From: Plakobranchus ocellatus | Lineage: Eukaryota > Mollusca > Gastropoda > Plakobranchidae | DNA length: 40,752 bases | NCBI GenBank assembly: GCA_019648995.1 | Contig: BLXT01000370.1 | Coordinates: 1,215,455-1,256,206, forward strand | Direction: 5' to 3' | Shown here: piece by piece, positions 10,129 through 20,916 of the stretch | Layout of the letters: each line of letters starts with the position of its first letter | Position numbering within the stretch: position 1 is the first letter of the stretch | Notes under the pieces: model-generated | Database searches by the model: none | The model's input: only the letters and a program-made list of their open reading frames with translations | What the model was told of the DNA's origin: nothing | Position numbers and translations under genes: made by a program

Positions 10129-11964
10129 GACGTCATCAAGGTGCACTGGATTCTATAGGACACCTGTTGAAACAGTGTTGTGGGTGCTTTAAGAGATATA
10201 ACGAATGTCTGGCTGAGACAAACTTATATGATTATATAATTATATAATATGCATATATCAAAGCGGTTTTCATACGGCCACATCTCTGCAATCTGCAATC
10301 GGCGTCTTGTTAATAGTTTTCTTCGGAAAGAACTTAGCACATCGAAATGAACACAATCTTGCAGTTACATATCACACATGACTACACATCATGAACATTA
10401 GAAGTCTTACCTTATTTTAACAGTTTTAGATATTTGTTCCAATAATTAGTCAAGAAAGACGGATGATTAAAAAATAATAAATTAAAGAATTCGACCTGAA
10501 ATAGAGCTACAGGATTTTTAATGCATGCGTAGAAAAATACTTCGCTCTCTATTCTCAATCTAAAAGATATTCTTCTCAGTAATTTAATATTAGGTTCTCC
10601 AGCAGGTTACAAGCGTATTACATAAAATTTAATTTAAAATGGGTAATGGTGAAGGATTTTTTTTGTTGTATTTAAATGGACGACGCTAATTTGAGAAATA
10701 AATCGCGCGAGTACTGAGGACGTTAGGAAAAGGCATCTAAAGAAATCGACCCAGCGGAGATTTTACATAATCCTTCATTCCATTTTTAGGCGTTTGATCC
10801 TTTCGACAGTCAATGAAATGATGAGTCAGCTCTGATTTTTTTTTTTAAACATGTCAATATCCAAAACAGCATTATGAGGTCTTCTGACGCAAATATTACA
10901 TATGCATGATACAAAATGTAGTAAGAGTAGAAAAAATGATTTAAAATGCTCTGTGGTTGGGTACATTGCTTAAAAGTCTTTGCGTATGTTTTGTATGAAA
11001 TTTTATATTTACAACTCCATATATTTGAGACTTCTAAACTATGATAAAGTATTTTGTAGCTTTTTAGATTGTTAAAGCTTCTGGTTATTTTAGAGCTGTA
11101 GCCAAGCAGATTCAAGGCGTGTAATCACCGCCTTTTCGCTTCCTTTCCGACGATATTAGCAGTTATAGCCCTTGTAATAGGTATATACGTATATAGGTAT
11201 AATCTCCCCCTGAGAGAATTGCAATAAAACAATAAGACGACGCAATCAAAATCACTTCAAAAGAATTTTTATTGATTAGCTACAAATCAGTTGTAATTCG
11301 ATCACCCTGATAAAACTAATTTTAAGGTTTAGTTAAAAAAAACAAAAAAAAACTCTCCAGTGCTAATGAAGAAAAAAAGGGGTGTAACCGAAATAAAGCG
11401 GCGGGTTAATCGTTTGATCAGTTTTTCATTTTTTCTTCTGAATTTTCTTTCCTTAAAAAGACTTGCCATTTCCAAAAAAAAAGTATATATTTAAATGCAA
11501 TAAAATGTGACCCGCCCACACGAAATGAGCTGTTTGTTAGCAATCGGCTTACGGAGATGTAGAAGAAATGGCCCATCAGGGTTGGGCATATCGACAATTT
11601 TTTGTGCGTATATCAAAAGCTTAACGATTTAAATATGTTAAAAATCGATATAGCATTCGAATGATGAGTTAAAGAAACTGAAACTCTTACTTGCAGTTTC
11701 GATGTGATAAAGCTCTTCACAACCACTGAAACTGCGAAATGTCCAAAGAAAACTTGCATAAAAGACAGAGATTAGCAGCTTGCAAACGCTTATTTAGAAC
11801 CGGATTGGGGGTGTTGCTTTTGATGAACCTAGTCTTATACAAAGGCCGCAACCTTGAAACACTGAAGGAAACACTAGCAAAGCTTGGATCTGGTCGTTTG
11901 CGGTTTGTAAATAAAGAGACACGAAAAACTCTTTTAGTCCTAGGTAAGATGGTTCAATGTCCTT
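10129..11964. other. AT-rich non-coding stretch
   Basis: No gene is recognised in this 1.8 kb. The minus-strand frame at 10810-11115 (101 codons) is rich in Tyr, Ser and Leu and has no motif. The start of the plus frame at 11739 (about 75 residues before the ATC array) has a coding-like mix of residues but no recognisable family, and it runs into poly-His. Confidence 0.5.

Positions 11965-12043
<79 letters not shown>
11965..12043. repeat. ATC/GAT microsatellite serving as retroelement tail
   Basis: Uninterrupted (ATC)n. On the minus strand it is (TGA)n and follows directly, in register, on the last codon of the retrotransposon remnant at 12044-12620. The first TGA (12043-12041) acts as that frame's stop codon. 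Poly-His and poly-Asp readings are artefacts. Confidence 0.95.
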
Positions 12044-12620
12044 GGTACCTTGTCTTGAACAGACATTGGCGATCATGTTCCTTCATTCAAAACTACTCTC
12101 AGTTAACCTTGTAAAGTTGTTATTGCTACCCTTGCCTATTGCTCATGACTTAAGATTTTCAATAAAAGTTATTCTTTGTGTGATTCTGCTGCGTTTGCGT
12201 TCAATCTTTCCAGTGATTGCTAAGTGTCCTAAACCCTTATGTCGGCAAATATGGCCTAAAAACTGTAGTTGCCTCTGTCTTATGGTTTGAATTAATGATC
12301 GCTCGAGATTAGCCTGTTTCAGAACCAATTTATTTGACTTTTTTCCGACCGTGATATCCTCATCATTCTTCTGATAAACCACATCTTTACTGCTTCCAAT
12401 TTTTTTCTCTATTTCTTTGTTTATTGTCCAACACTTACTACCATACAAAAGTACTGACCATACATATATTTTAATTACCCTTATTTTGGTTGTCATACTT
12501 ATGTTTCTATTTGCCAGTATTGGTTTCATTTTTTTGGAATGTATCTTTGGCCATGGCTATTCTTTTATTTATTTCACTTGTGCAATAATGTCCCTATAAC
12601 TTTCCTAATAACGGAAACAG
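12044..12620 (-). pseudogene. Non-LTR retrotransposon 3' end (RT thumb and C-terminus)
   Basis: Minus-strand reading gives the C-terminal part of an APE-type non-LTR reverse transcriptase (RTE/CR1-like; the clade is uncertain). The blocks are RIAMAKD with TFQK (12541-12575), KPILANRNISM (about 12495-12529), YVWSVLLYG with KCWTINKE (about 12415-12460), RQRQLQFLGHICR (about 12250-12290) and ITGKIERKRSR (about 12190-12230). Then comes a tail ending in RNMIANVC and a final Gly-Thr. One frame is open for 128 codons (12143-12529). There is a +1/-1 shift at about 12530, and TGA stops in the tail at about 12144 and 12087. The catalytic palm and endonuclease are absent, so this is a 5'-truncated dead copy. 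Its 3' end passes straight into (TGA)n. Confidence 0.82.
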
Positions 12621-14086
12621 TATTGGCCAAAGAGTTAGGTCCTACTTTAAAATGAATATTTATAATCATTTTCCTCATATTCTGCTATAAGCTTTTCACA
12701 AGGAAAGGAAGGAGGACCTGACCACATGTGAGTTGACAATACAAAATGAGTGTCCAGTAGGCTTTTCTCAATACGCCTGGCCATCGATAAGATGGTTTCG
12801 ATCGGACAAATTCTTTGCAAGGGCTAAAACTGCATCATAACGAAAAACTAGCAAGAAGGTTGTGATTGCTAGCCTTGGTAAGCGATTATATGTATGCTAA
12901 CAAAAATGTTTTTAAAAATTAATGAATATGTTTCGAAGCTTAAAATAAAGTATTCAAATACCGCTGTTGCCTTAGGGCGAAACGTTTGTACGCATACAAT
13001 GTCTTATTAAATTTGTTCAAATACGTCAGAATTGGTGGCAATATTTTTTACTACGTTAATAACTTTCCATACAATTTATAACCTCCACAAAAAAAGATGG
13101 AGGGTTAGTTTGCTCACCCACAGTAAAGAAAAAGGCTAGAAAATTAAAGAAATACGCGACCTGACCAGAGCTTTTCTTTTAGGTTAGATCTTTATTATTA
13201 TTTATGCATAATGAGCCGATAACAAGAACTAAAAAAAAAATTGTTTTAATGAAATCAATACTTTATACTGGCATAAGTATGGAGACCTAAATAAGGGTGA
13301 TGAAAACATATGTGTGATCAGTACTATTTTATGGCAGTGAGTTATACTGGCAAGATTCTATGAAATTTTAAAGCAAATTGTAAGTTTATTGTCCTAACCG
13401 CACATCTCTTGTTTCCTTTGTGCTGTCAAAAACTATGAAGGTCATAGAGCATTATTTTTTTTTTACGTTACCTTTCCTGCCTCATTTATCTGTCCGTACA
13501 TGATGTTATCATACGCGTTTTCTCCCCTTAACTCCCTCTTGCTTTGCTTTTTACCAGGTTAGTAGGTTTATTTTTCTCTCCACCCCAATCTCACCCCCCA
13601 CGCCCATTTCTTGGTTACCGCTGCAGATGGGACTATTACGTTTCTTCTTATTTCTTTGTCCCTCTCTGCTTTTGCTTGTTCCTGTAATGCTTCACCCGCA
13701 GGCCTGTTGTACTAAATTCAATAATTGTGAAACATTTGGAGAAAAAAATTATGCTTAAGGAAGTGAAGAAATCTGTCGATGTATTCCAAGATCTCATGCA
13801 ATATACCTAAGGTGAAGAAAGAAGTGTAGAAGATGCTACTTTTATCTTTTCATGTGTGGCAAACGGGGCCACAAAAATGTAGATTTTGTATCTTTATCTT
13901 ATGAATATGTGTGTAAATATATATCATTAGCCGCAGAAAAAAAAAAACCAAAAACAAAAACAAAAAAACATTCATAAATTAAAAAACAAAATTGTTTGGA
14001 AAACTTCCACGCCCGGAACATTATTTTATTGCTGTGAAAGTCTTGTAGGCGTCTAAGATAATTATGCTGTATTGTGTGTCTAGAGA
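12621..14086. other. AT-rich non-coding stretch
   Basis: No gene recognised. A small hairpin, CTCCACAAAAAAAGATGGAG, lies at about 13082-13101. Part of 13500-13710 is pyrimidine-rich. The minus frame at 13899-14099 reads through A-runs and has no domain. Confidence 0.5.
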
Positions 14087-14308
14087 ATGATGGTGACAAT
14101 CATTATAACGATGGTGGTGATGATGGTGATAGTATTGATGAAGGTAATGATGATGAAATGACGATGAAGATGACGGTCATGATGATGATGATGATGGGCA
14201 ATGATGATGAAATGATGATGAGGATGACGGTCATGATGATAATGATGATGGGTAATGATGATAATATTGATGGTGATGGTGATGATGATGATGATGATGA
14301 TGGTGATA

Positions 14309-14339
<31 letters not shown>

Positions 14340-14346
14340 GGATGGT
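14087..14346. repeat. GAT-rich array with 54-bp higher-order unit, ending in GAG tract
   Basis: An imperfect (GAT)n array. Inside it a longer unit starting AATGATGATGAAATGA begins at 14146 and again at 14200. A third partial start is at 14254, giving a period of 54 bp. Each unit carries GATGACGGTCATGATGAT. The array ends in (GAG)n at about 14314-14343. Long Asp/Met- and His/Ile-rich frames on both strands result from the lack of stop codons and are not genes. Confidence 0.9.
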
Positions 14347-15015
14347 CACGGTGTTAATAGTAATTACCCGACAGACGACGGTTTTATAGATTTTAATAAC
14401 ATTTTATTAGTCCTTCTTCATTTAAATTTCTTATTTACTTGCCTTCGATACACCTTTCTGTCAAAATCAAGAAACAATCCTGTAAGTTAATTCGTAACTT
14501 ATTTCATCTAACGCAAGCAAGTCATACCAGTTAAGCACACGTCTCTCCAAATCAAATACACATTATATTTCTAGCAGCTTTTCATTTGCCAGAGGTTATT
14601 TTACCATTATTTAAAGACTTTACATTTTGTCCCATTTTTTTTTCAGTTATTTTTAGTGAGATCTGGACGGTACACTTTAATATAAACGATAAGTGTATGG
14701 AGCTTTTCTTGTGTAAAGCTATTTGTAGATATTCCCTCCTCTATTTAGACAAATTCTTTCTTTTTTTTTGTATATGCTCTAACCTGGTATTAATGAGAAC
14801 GTATGCAATAAAGCACAGATTTATTGACTTGTTTTTGTGTGTATATTCTTAACTTTCTTTTTGATTAAGCACGTATATAAAAATACGTGTTTATTCCACA
14901 TCTTTTATTATTTTGAATTGTTATTTTTCTTTTATTTTAACCTCTTGGTATTTGTTTGTTTCGTAATTTTAAATGCAAGTGATTACGCCTTTTTTACTGA
15001 GCAACGTCCATAACA
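14347..15015. other. AT-rich spacer between GAT arrays
   Basis: AT-rich DNA. The 88-codon frame at 14586-14852 is Phe/Leu/Cys-rich, of low-complexity AT composition, and I do not recognise it. Confidence 0.5.
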
Positions 15016-15303
15016 ATGATGATGATGAAGATATAGGTGGTGATAAGGGTGATGAGATAAAGGTGATGATATTGATACTGATGATTGTGATAGAAATGAT
15101 GATGATGAAGGTGGTCATGATGATGCCAATGAAGTTGATAATGGAGAGAATGATTTTGATGATAAAGGTAGTGATGGTCCTGATGATGAAGACGATGATG
15201 ATGATGGCAGTGGTATTGATGATGATGATGTTGAAGATGATGTTGAAAGTGATATTGGTGATGACGATGATGGTGATGATGATGATGATGATGATGATGT
15301 TGG

Positions 15304-15358
<55 letters not shown>

Positions 15359-15391
15359 AGTGCTATTGGTGATGATGATGATGATGATGGT
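15016..15391. repeat. GAT-rich array with 111-bp internal duplication
   Basis: An imperfect (GAT)n array with a pure core at about 15304-15357. The phrase GAAAGTGATATTGGTGATGA (15245) recurs as GAAAGTGCTATTGGTGATGA (15356), which is 111 bp or 37 codons away. This indicates internal duplication. The 167-codon poly-Met frame and the 143-codon poly-Ile frame opposite are repeat artefacts. Confidence 0.92.
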
Positions 15392-16647
15392 CTTTTCCAT
15401 TCTTTTTTGCCAGTCTTGTACTAAATACTTCGAACATTTTCAAAAGAACTTCATGCTCATGATTTACAACAATTAATGGTATTATAGTGAAGTTTCTATG
15501 TTTTTTTCATTTTGTCTAACCAAAACCGAGAAATATAGGTTAAAATTTCAACGGCAACATAAAATAAGCCTTAGAGAGAGGTTGGGACCGACATCCCTCA
15601 GTTCTTTGCGCTTGTGATATTGCCAAAATTCCCGATAAAATAAAAATAAAAATAAAAAAATTATGTCGCAAAGCAGAAAGGATAAAAAATAAATGCCACA
15701 AGCAATGCAACTTACTTACAGGGGGGGGGGGAGCAGATGATTTCCTCGTGGCTAAATCTAAGGTTTGGATCATTTCGCATGTTGTATCCCTTCCACTATT
15801 TATTGAGAGTAGAAATGGGGATCCCAAAGTCGCAATTCCCGGGTACTCAAAATATTAGGATGTCTTTTTTAGTCCCAAAGGTTTAACCAGGCCTGTCGTT
15901 ATGAGTTCCCACATAAGGCGCAACCCCCTGTTACTTTCAGGTGATTTTATTTTTTAGACCTTAACTGTGTGAAGGGTGAGACTTCTTAACGCTTTCTAGA
16001 GTCATATGAACTGCAATGAACATCGAATGGACAGAAGGGTCTGCCTCCCGCCCCTTCCCCCTTTCCTCTCTCTCTCCCCCTTCCACCCTTTTTAATATGT
16101 TTTTATTTTTTTTTGTGTGTCACTTGCATTATTGCCAATATACGATATACAATGATGAAGTGACAAAAGAAAAGCTATTTTTTTTTCAATCTAATCTCTC
16201 GTGCAGCTGACAGTAATGACATGAGTTATTAAAGTCGTTTCTGCTTTCAAAACATGTTTACCAAATCATGTATTTATGTGTGAATGCTTGTTTAAATCTC
16301 CAATTCAAATACTGGCCGTCTGTAAGATCACTACAATAAAGTTGGTTTGTCAACCAATCTATAAATAAATCATTGATCCACACTGTCAAAGATTTTAAGC
16401 TATATACAGTCTTTCCACACCCACTTAAGTACATAATAGTATGCACGAATGCCTTGCCTTAGTTTATTTTTGTTTTAGTTTATTATCCAACGATAGAACA
16501 AGAAGAAGAAAACTTCCTAGAACTCCACCTACATTAATTGGGTATGCGCAAAAAATGGGGCTTTAGTATTCTCCTTACATTGATCACACTGACACGAAAT
16601 CATGAGGGTTATTAAGGGCTTAATTTGGAGTCTGTCATTTTGCCCTT

Positions 16648-16651
<4 letters not shown>
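15392..16651. other. Non-coding stretch
   Basis: It contains a G-run at 15721-15731, A-rich runs at 15630-15660 and a pyrimidine-rich patch at 16045-16090. Reading frames of 62-95 codons show no motif. No RNA gene or promoter was recognised. Confidence 0.5.

Positions 16652-16709
<58 letters not shown>
16652..16709. repeat. GA/CT microsatellite (58 bp)
   Basis: Pure (AG)n. The poly-Arg/Glu and poly-Ser/Leu readings across it are artefacts. Confidence 0.97.
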
Positions 16710-16716
<7 letters not shown>

Positions 16717-17511
16717 AAAAGAGGGCGCGTGTATAATGTGATGTTAGCTTTTAGCTCCTCGAAAGGCGAAGGCGCTGGTGACGGAGCTGTAACACCGCAA
16801 TATTTTTTTTTTCGGTGTGGTCTGGCGCCCTGGTCACTAGCTGATTTCACACCATTCAGAAGGGGGAAAAATAAAAAGCAATAGGAGACATTAAGAGCAA
16901 AATGGAAAGACTACGAGAAAAAAGTCTTAAATTAAGATCAAGATATTAATGCAAAAGCTCGAGAAATCCTCATTTCCATCACAAAAGTAGAGCATTTTCC
17001 TTCATTTGTGTAGAAACGAGTTTCACAAACTCTAAGTTCCTCCCATAGATTATAAAAAATATTACAGGAAAAAAACTGAACTGAGAACTTAATTTTTTTT
17101 TCTAATAAATACATGATTGATAGTCTATATAACATTATATATGCTGAAGTCCTCGAATGAAGAGTGGGAAAATGGCTGAGATCTACGCCTGTTCAAAGCA
17201 ACGATAAATCTTAATGAAAAACCACATCTTTTCACTCTCGATAACTATCTGCTTTTAGTAAAATGCAAATCAAGGAATAGAAAACCCCAGTAAAGCATAA
17301 TAGTAATGAATAATATAAAACAGCAAGGGTATTTGGGATCCTTGTGTATTGGATTAAGAAAGAATTTTGTAAAATCTTTCTGTAATAAGTACATCGGTTA
17401 AGGGTTATAATGTGTGTTCAAAATTACCAGGTACTTCTTTTATTTTTACTTGTTGGTAAGTTAGTGTAGCAGGGTCTTAATAAATCGATAAAAAATTATA
17501 AAGTTGACTTA
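16710..17511. other. AT-rich non-coding stretch
   Basis: A short GC-richer patch (16755-16850) follows the GA array. The rest is AT-rich with no recognisable feature. Confidence 0.5.
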
Positions 17512-17538
17512 GACATCATCATCATCATCTTCATCATT

Positions 17539-17585
<47 letters not shown>

Positions 17586-17674
17586 TGTCATCATCATTAT
17601 CTCATCATCATCGTCACTATACTGTAATCATCATCATTATCATCATCATCATCCTCATCCTCATCATCATCATT

Positions 17675-17747
<73 letters not shown>

Positions 17748-17820
17748 ACATCACCATTATCCCATCATCATCGTCATCATTACTGTCATCAGCGTCATCA
17801 TTATCATCATCATCATTATT
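17512..17820. repeat. ATC/GAT microsatellite (about 309 bp)
   Basis: A long (ATC)n array with interruptions (for example 17590-17640 and 17745-17815). It stops abruptly at SINE copy 3 and resumes briefly on the far side (17979-18000). The SINE therefore landed inside the array. Confidence 0.95.
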
Positions 17821-17977
17821 GGGGGGCGTCGGTGGCACAATGGTTAGCGAGTCCACCCTGAGACCTGTGGGAGCGGTTTTGTCGCGGGTTTGAGTCTCGT
17901 CACCGGCGCCCTGGCCTGACGGAGGGCTTAAAAGCCTGAGATCACCTCGTTGTGGAATGGCTATGTTTGAAAACCAC
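17821..17977 (+). mobile_element. tRNA-derived SINE, copy 3, inserted in ATC array
   Basis: A full-length copy starting GGGGGGCGTCGGTGGC. The A box is TGGCACAATGG (17833-17843; one change from TGGCNNAGTGG) and the B box is GGTTTGAGTCT (17887-17897; mutated at two or three sites). The body GGCCTGACGGAGGGC...GCCTGAGATCACC is intact and the tail ends GAAAACCAC. The perfect 11-bp direct repeat TCATCATTATT flanks it (17810-17820 and 17978-17988), although in a microsatellite some repetition is expected anyway. Confidence 0.9.
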
Positions 17978-17988
17978 TCATCATTATT

Positions 17989-20726
17989 GTCATCATTACT
18001 TTAATATTACTCTATCAACGTGATTTTATCATCATGACAGTAATATTGACAACATCAACTTAATAATCAATCAACTGATTTCACACTGCCTTTAAAAACA
18101 CCCAATTAACTGCAGTCTATCATCTTTTTTTCTTTTGAAGCCTAACACATTTATCCCTTTGACGTTCTTCAAATTCTGTGTTAAAATATCTTCTGATAAG
18201 TCTCCATTATCATTTGTTTAAAAATTGGCTGTAAACAGCTACTGTCATTTGCAAATTTCGTTTTCTTAGAACCCTTACACGAGTTATCCCATTTTTTGTA
18301 TTTTGATAACTAATGATTTTGAAAATCCTATGAAAACTTATGTAAGCTACATAAGAAAAAGAAATTTCCCTTACCCTTGTGGGGTGAATATTTTGTTCTT
18401 GGCCAATGATTTGGTTGTGAGGATGGCCACCATTTAAAGTCGTATTTCACTATATAATAGAACAAGGCAGTTCAGAGAAAAAAGAGACAAAAAAAACGAA
18501 AAGCGGTGATCTTGTGCCGCTAACTATTTTGAGCTTGCTGAAAATCTTTGTTTAGACATTCAGAACTGGCCTGACAGCTTTATGCTCATTTGCAACACGC
18601 AGCACAGATCACCCCCATTATCATAGAGTGTGAGTACAAAAAAATCAATAATGATTACTAGGATGCTCGTGATAATAGATTTGTATTGTTATTATGGATT
18701 TAGCACTGAACCCCGCCCTGCAAAAGCCGTTCGGCGTGGCAAAGTGCTTACAGGAGTTGGGCAAGTGAGCAGATGCATTAATTTTACTTCATAGAATATA
18801 TGGCTCCTGTTGTTCATTTTTCCTTTCTTTCTCAATTCGTCAAGGTTTTTTTTTCTTTCATTCACCCGTCTCCCGTATGATTTCCAAAAATAGTTGAAGG
18901 AAGTGAATTAAAGTAATCTGTCTCCACTCTCCTACACAATTAATTAGAAAGTGAACAGGTTCATTTCATCTTCTCACGCTTACAACGGCGTTTCGTATTT
19001 CACCAGACGTCCTATGCACGGGTTGCAATTAAAATTGCTATCGCACGTTCTGGTTTCCATTTTTGCGGGAAGTCTCGATATGAGGCTTGCTTTTTTCTTA
19101 AGGGTTACTCTTTCATGGATTATCTGCCCTACTGTGGAGTATTTTGACTTAACTCGTGCTAGACGGTGCTATGGGATCGTTCAAAAACAACAAACTAATA
19201 TAGTTAACCATAGAACCGCATAGCTTTAAAATAGGCCTACCTATCTAAGATGAATGAACAAAAACATGACCCCATTCTCTAAGACCTGAACAATATTGCG
19301 TAGGAAACTTTCTTCTTATTATAGATCCAACAGCTATTTTAGTATAGTTTTATTAATGAGAAAAATCAATGTACAGAGAACAAATTGCACCATAGGCTAA
19401 TAAAAAAATGGCTCGATTATATAAAAAAATCAGGACATATCAATCAATTATACTGTAAATGATTTTCGTTGTTCTGATAAAAGCGGTAATTACCGACGGC
19501 GAAGCGTTGTTAATTAAGTCAATTACCGTCTAACCAATCTGTTGTCAAGTAGGTCTCTGGAAATCCAAAATGAAAAGCAAAAAGGCGCGTGAGAAGAGAA
19601 GAAATCAATGACATAAATTCTATGAGAAGTGAAAGGCTATTTTCGTCTGTTGTAAAAATATGTGTTTCCTCTGCTCAGTAATATGAAAGAAGTGTTCGCT
19701 CACAAAGCATGCCACTCGCTTTTTTTATATTGCACAACACAAATTCGTCATTAGTAAAGTATGGAAAGAAGCCTCTCTTATGATTCGCTTTCTTTTGTCC
19801 ATGGAAGCATAAATATAGAGACCAAGTGATGAATTCTATACAGATTGCAGTGAAACAGGGTAATCAAGTGTGTTGCTTCTTTTACAACTCATGGGCGTGT
19901 TAAATCCATGGCCCTTTATTTTCTCCGTTTTAATATTAGTTCTATCAATTAAAAAAAAATGGATCTGTCTTTTACGTGCGTGGAAATAAAAATGATTGTT
20001 CGTATAAAGTTTGGACTGATACATTTTAGAAGGAAATTCTTTTAATACCCTCATTTGCTTTCCCTGTATTATATCGAACAGTCTGATAGTTTTACAGTTA
20101 CAAAAATTAGCCGAAACGAAAACTTTAGCTTATCCGGTACGGGTTTTTTATATCAACAATCAATAAACCCGACTTTATTCACCTTTTCGTGACACTTGTT
20201 TCACATTTCTACAGGCCTGTCACAAGTTTTGCCATGCCTTCAGTGGAGAGCTTTTTGCTTCCCAAGAAGCTGTGAGGACAAGATTGTACTTGAAAAAAAT
20301 GTTCTATGCTGTACGAGAACACACAAACATTCTACAAGTTTTTTTAATACAAATCTATATCTAGAATAATCACCAACGAGTCGAAAAACGAATCTGTTTA
20401 AATTTTTAAAGTCTAATACTGTATAATTAGAAATTGAATATAAAGTGCCAAAATTGAACACTTCTTAAATTTCAGTATTTTGAGATAAAAAAAAATAGAA
20501 CAAAGCAGAACAGACCAACAAAAAGAAAATAAAAACAGCAGAAGTTCTAGTCATGTGAGTTTATTCCTAAGTTTGTATCCTTTATATTCAAACAGAATCG
20601 ATTCTGCTATATTAAAATTTATTTAAGTCCTATTCTATTTTCGATAGCTAAAGATGTTTTTGTCTGAAATCCATCAAGCAAAGACATCTTAATAGTTTTC
20701 CTTTCCAAATCCTCTTTTTCCTACAG
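17989..20726. other. AT-rich non-coding stretch
   Basis: No recognised gene in 2.7 kb. A possible degraded tRNA-like head (GGCGTGGCAAAGTGCTTA, about 18732-18749) lacks a B box. A perfect 12-bp palindrome CGGTAATTACCG occurs at about 19484-19495. Frames of 70-90 codons (18951-19223, 19836-20054, 20240-20461) have no domain signature. Confidence 0.5.
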
Positions 20727-20916
20727 GTTTCACGATGCCAACAGCTGTGGTGCCGCAGCATGAGATCACCATTAATCTATTTCCGGAGTGTTGGTGTTAT
20801 GGCCACCTTGAATTTGCTTGGTCATCTATGGGTAGCTTCAAGCCACCAATGCTCGTCACAGCAAGGACCGAGAAGAGTGGAAATGCCAGTGGGTGGGCTG
20901 GAGGCACAAACAAGAG
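20727..20916 (+). CDS. Possible isolated internal exon, unknown protein
   Basis: A good 3' splice-site look-alike, CCTCTTTTTCCTACAG, ends at 20726, and a donor AG|GTACAT follows 20916. The 190 bases between stay open in one frame (2 leading bases, 62 codons, 2 trailing bases). They encode a non-repetitive peptide with segments such as ECWCYGHLEFAW and KSGNASGWAGGTNKR. GC content is clearly higher than in the surroundings. The frame remains open to 21016 past the donor, and the opposite strand is also open for 63 codons, which weakens the case. I do not recognise the family, and no partner exon was found. It could instead be a fragment of an unknown repeat. Confidence 0.3.

Noticed and set aside
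11739..12290. 183-codon frame with a poly-His block
   Set aside because: The His block is the ATC array, and the part after it is the antisense of the retrotransposon remnant. The first 75 residues have no recognised family.
14074..14490. 138-codon acidic frame across a GAT array
   Set aside because: It is a stop-free reading of GAT/GAG repeats; the opposite strand is equally open, and the flanking parts have no domain.
14973..15476. 167-codon Met-rich frame, longest in part of the window
   Set aside because: Poly-Met and poly-Ile readings of (ATG)n/(CAT)n; no coding signal outside the repeat.
18725..18790. A-box-like GGCGTGGCAAAGTGC
   Set aside because: No B box follows within 100 bases.
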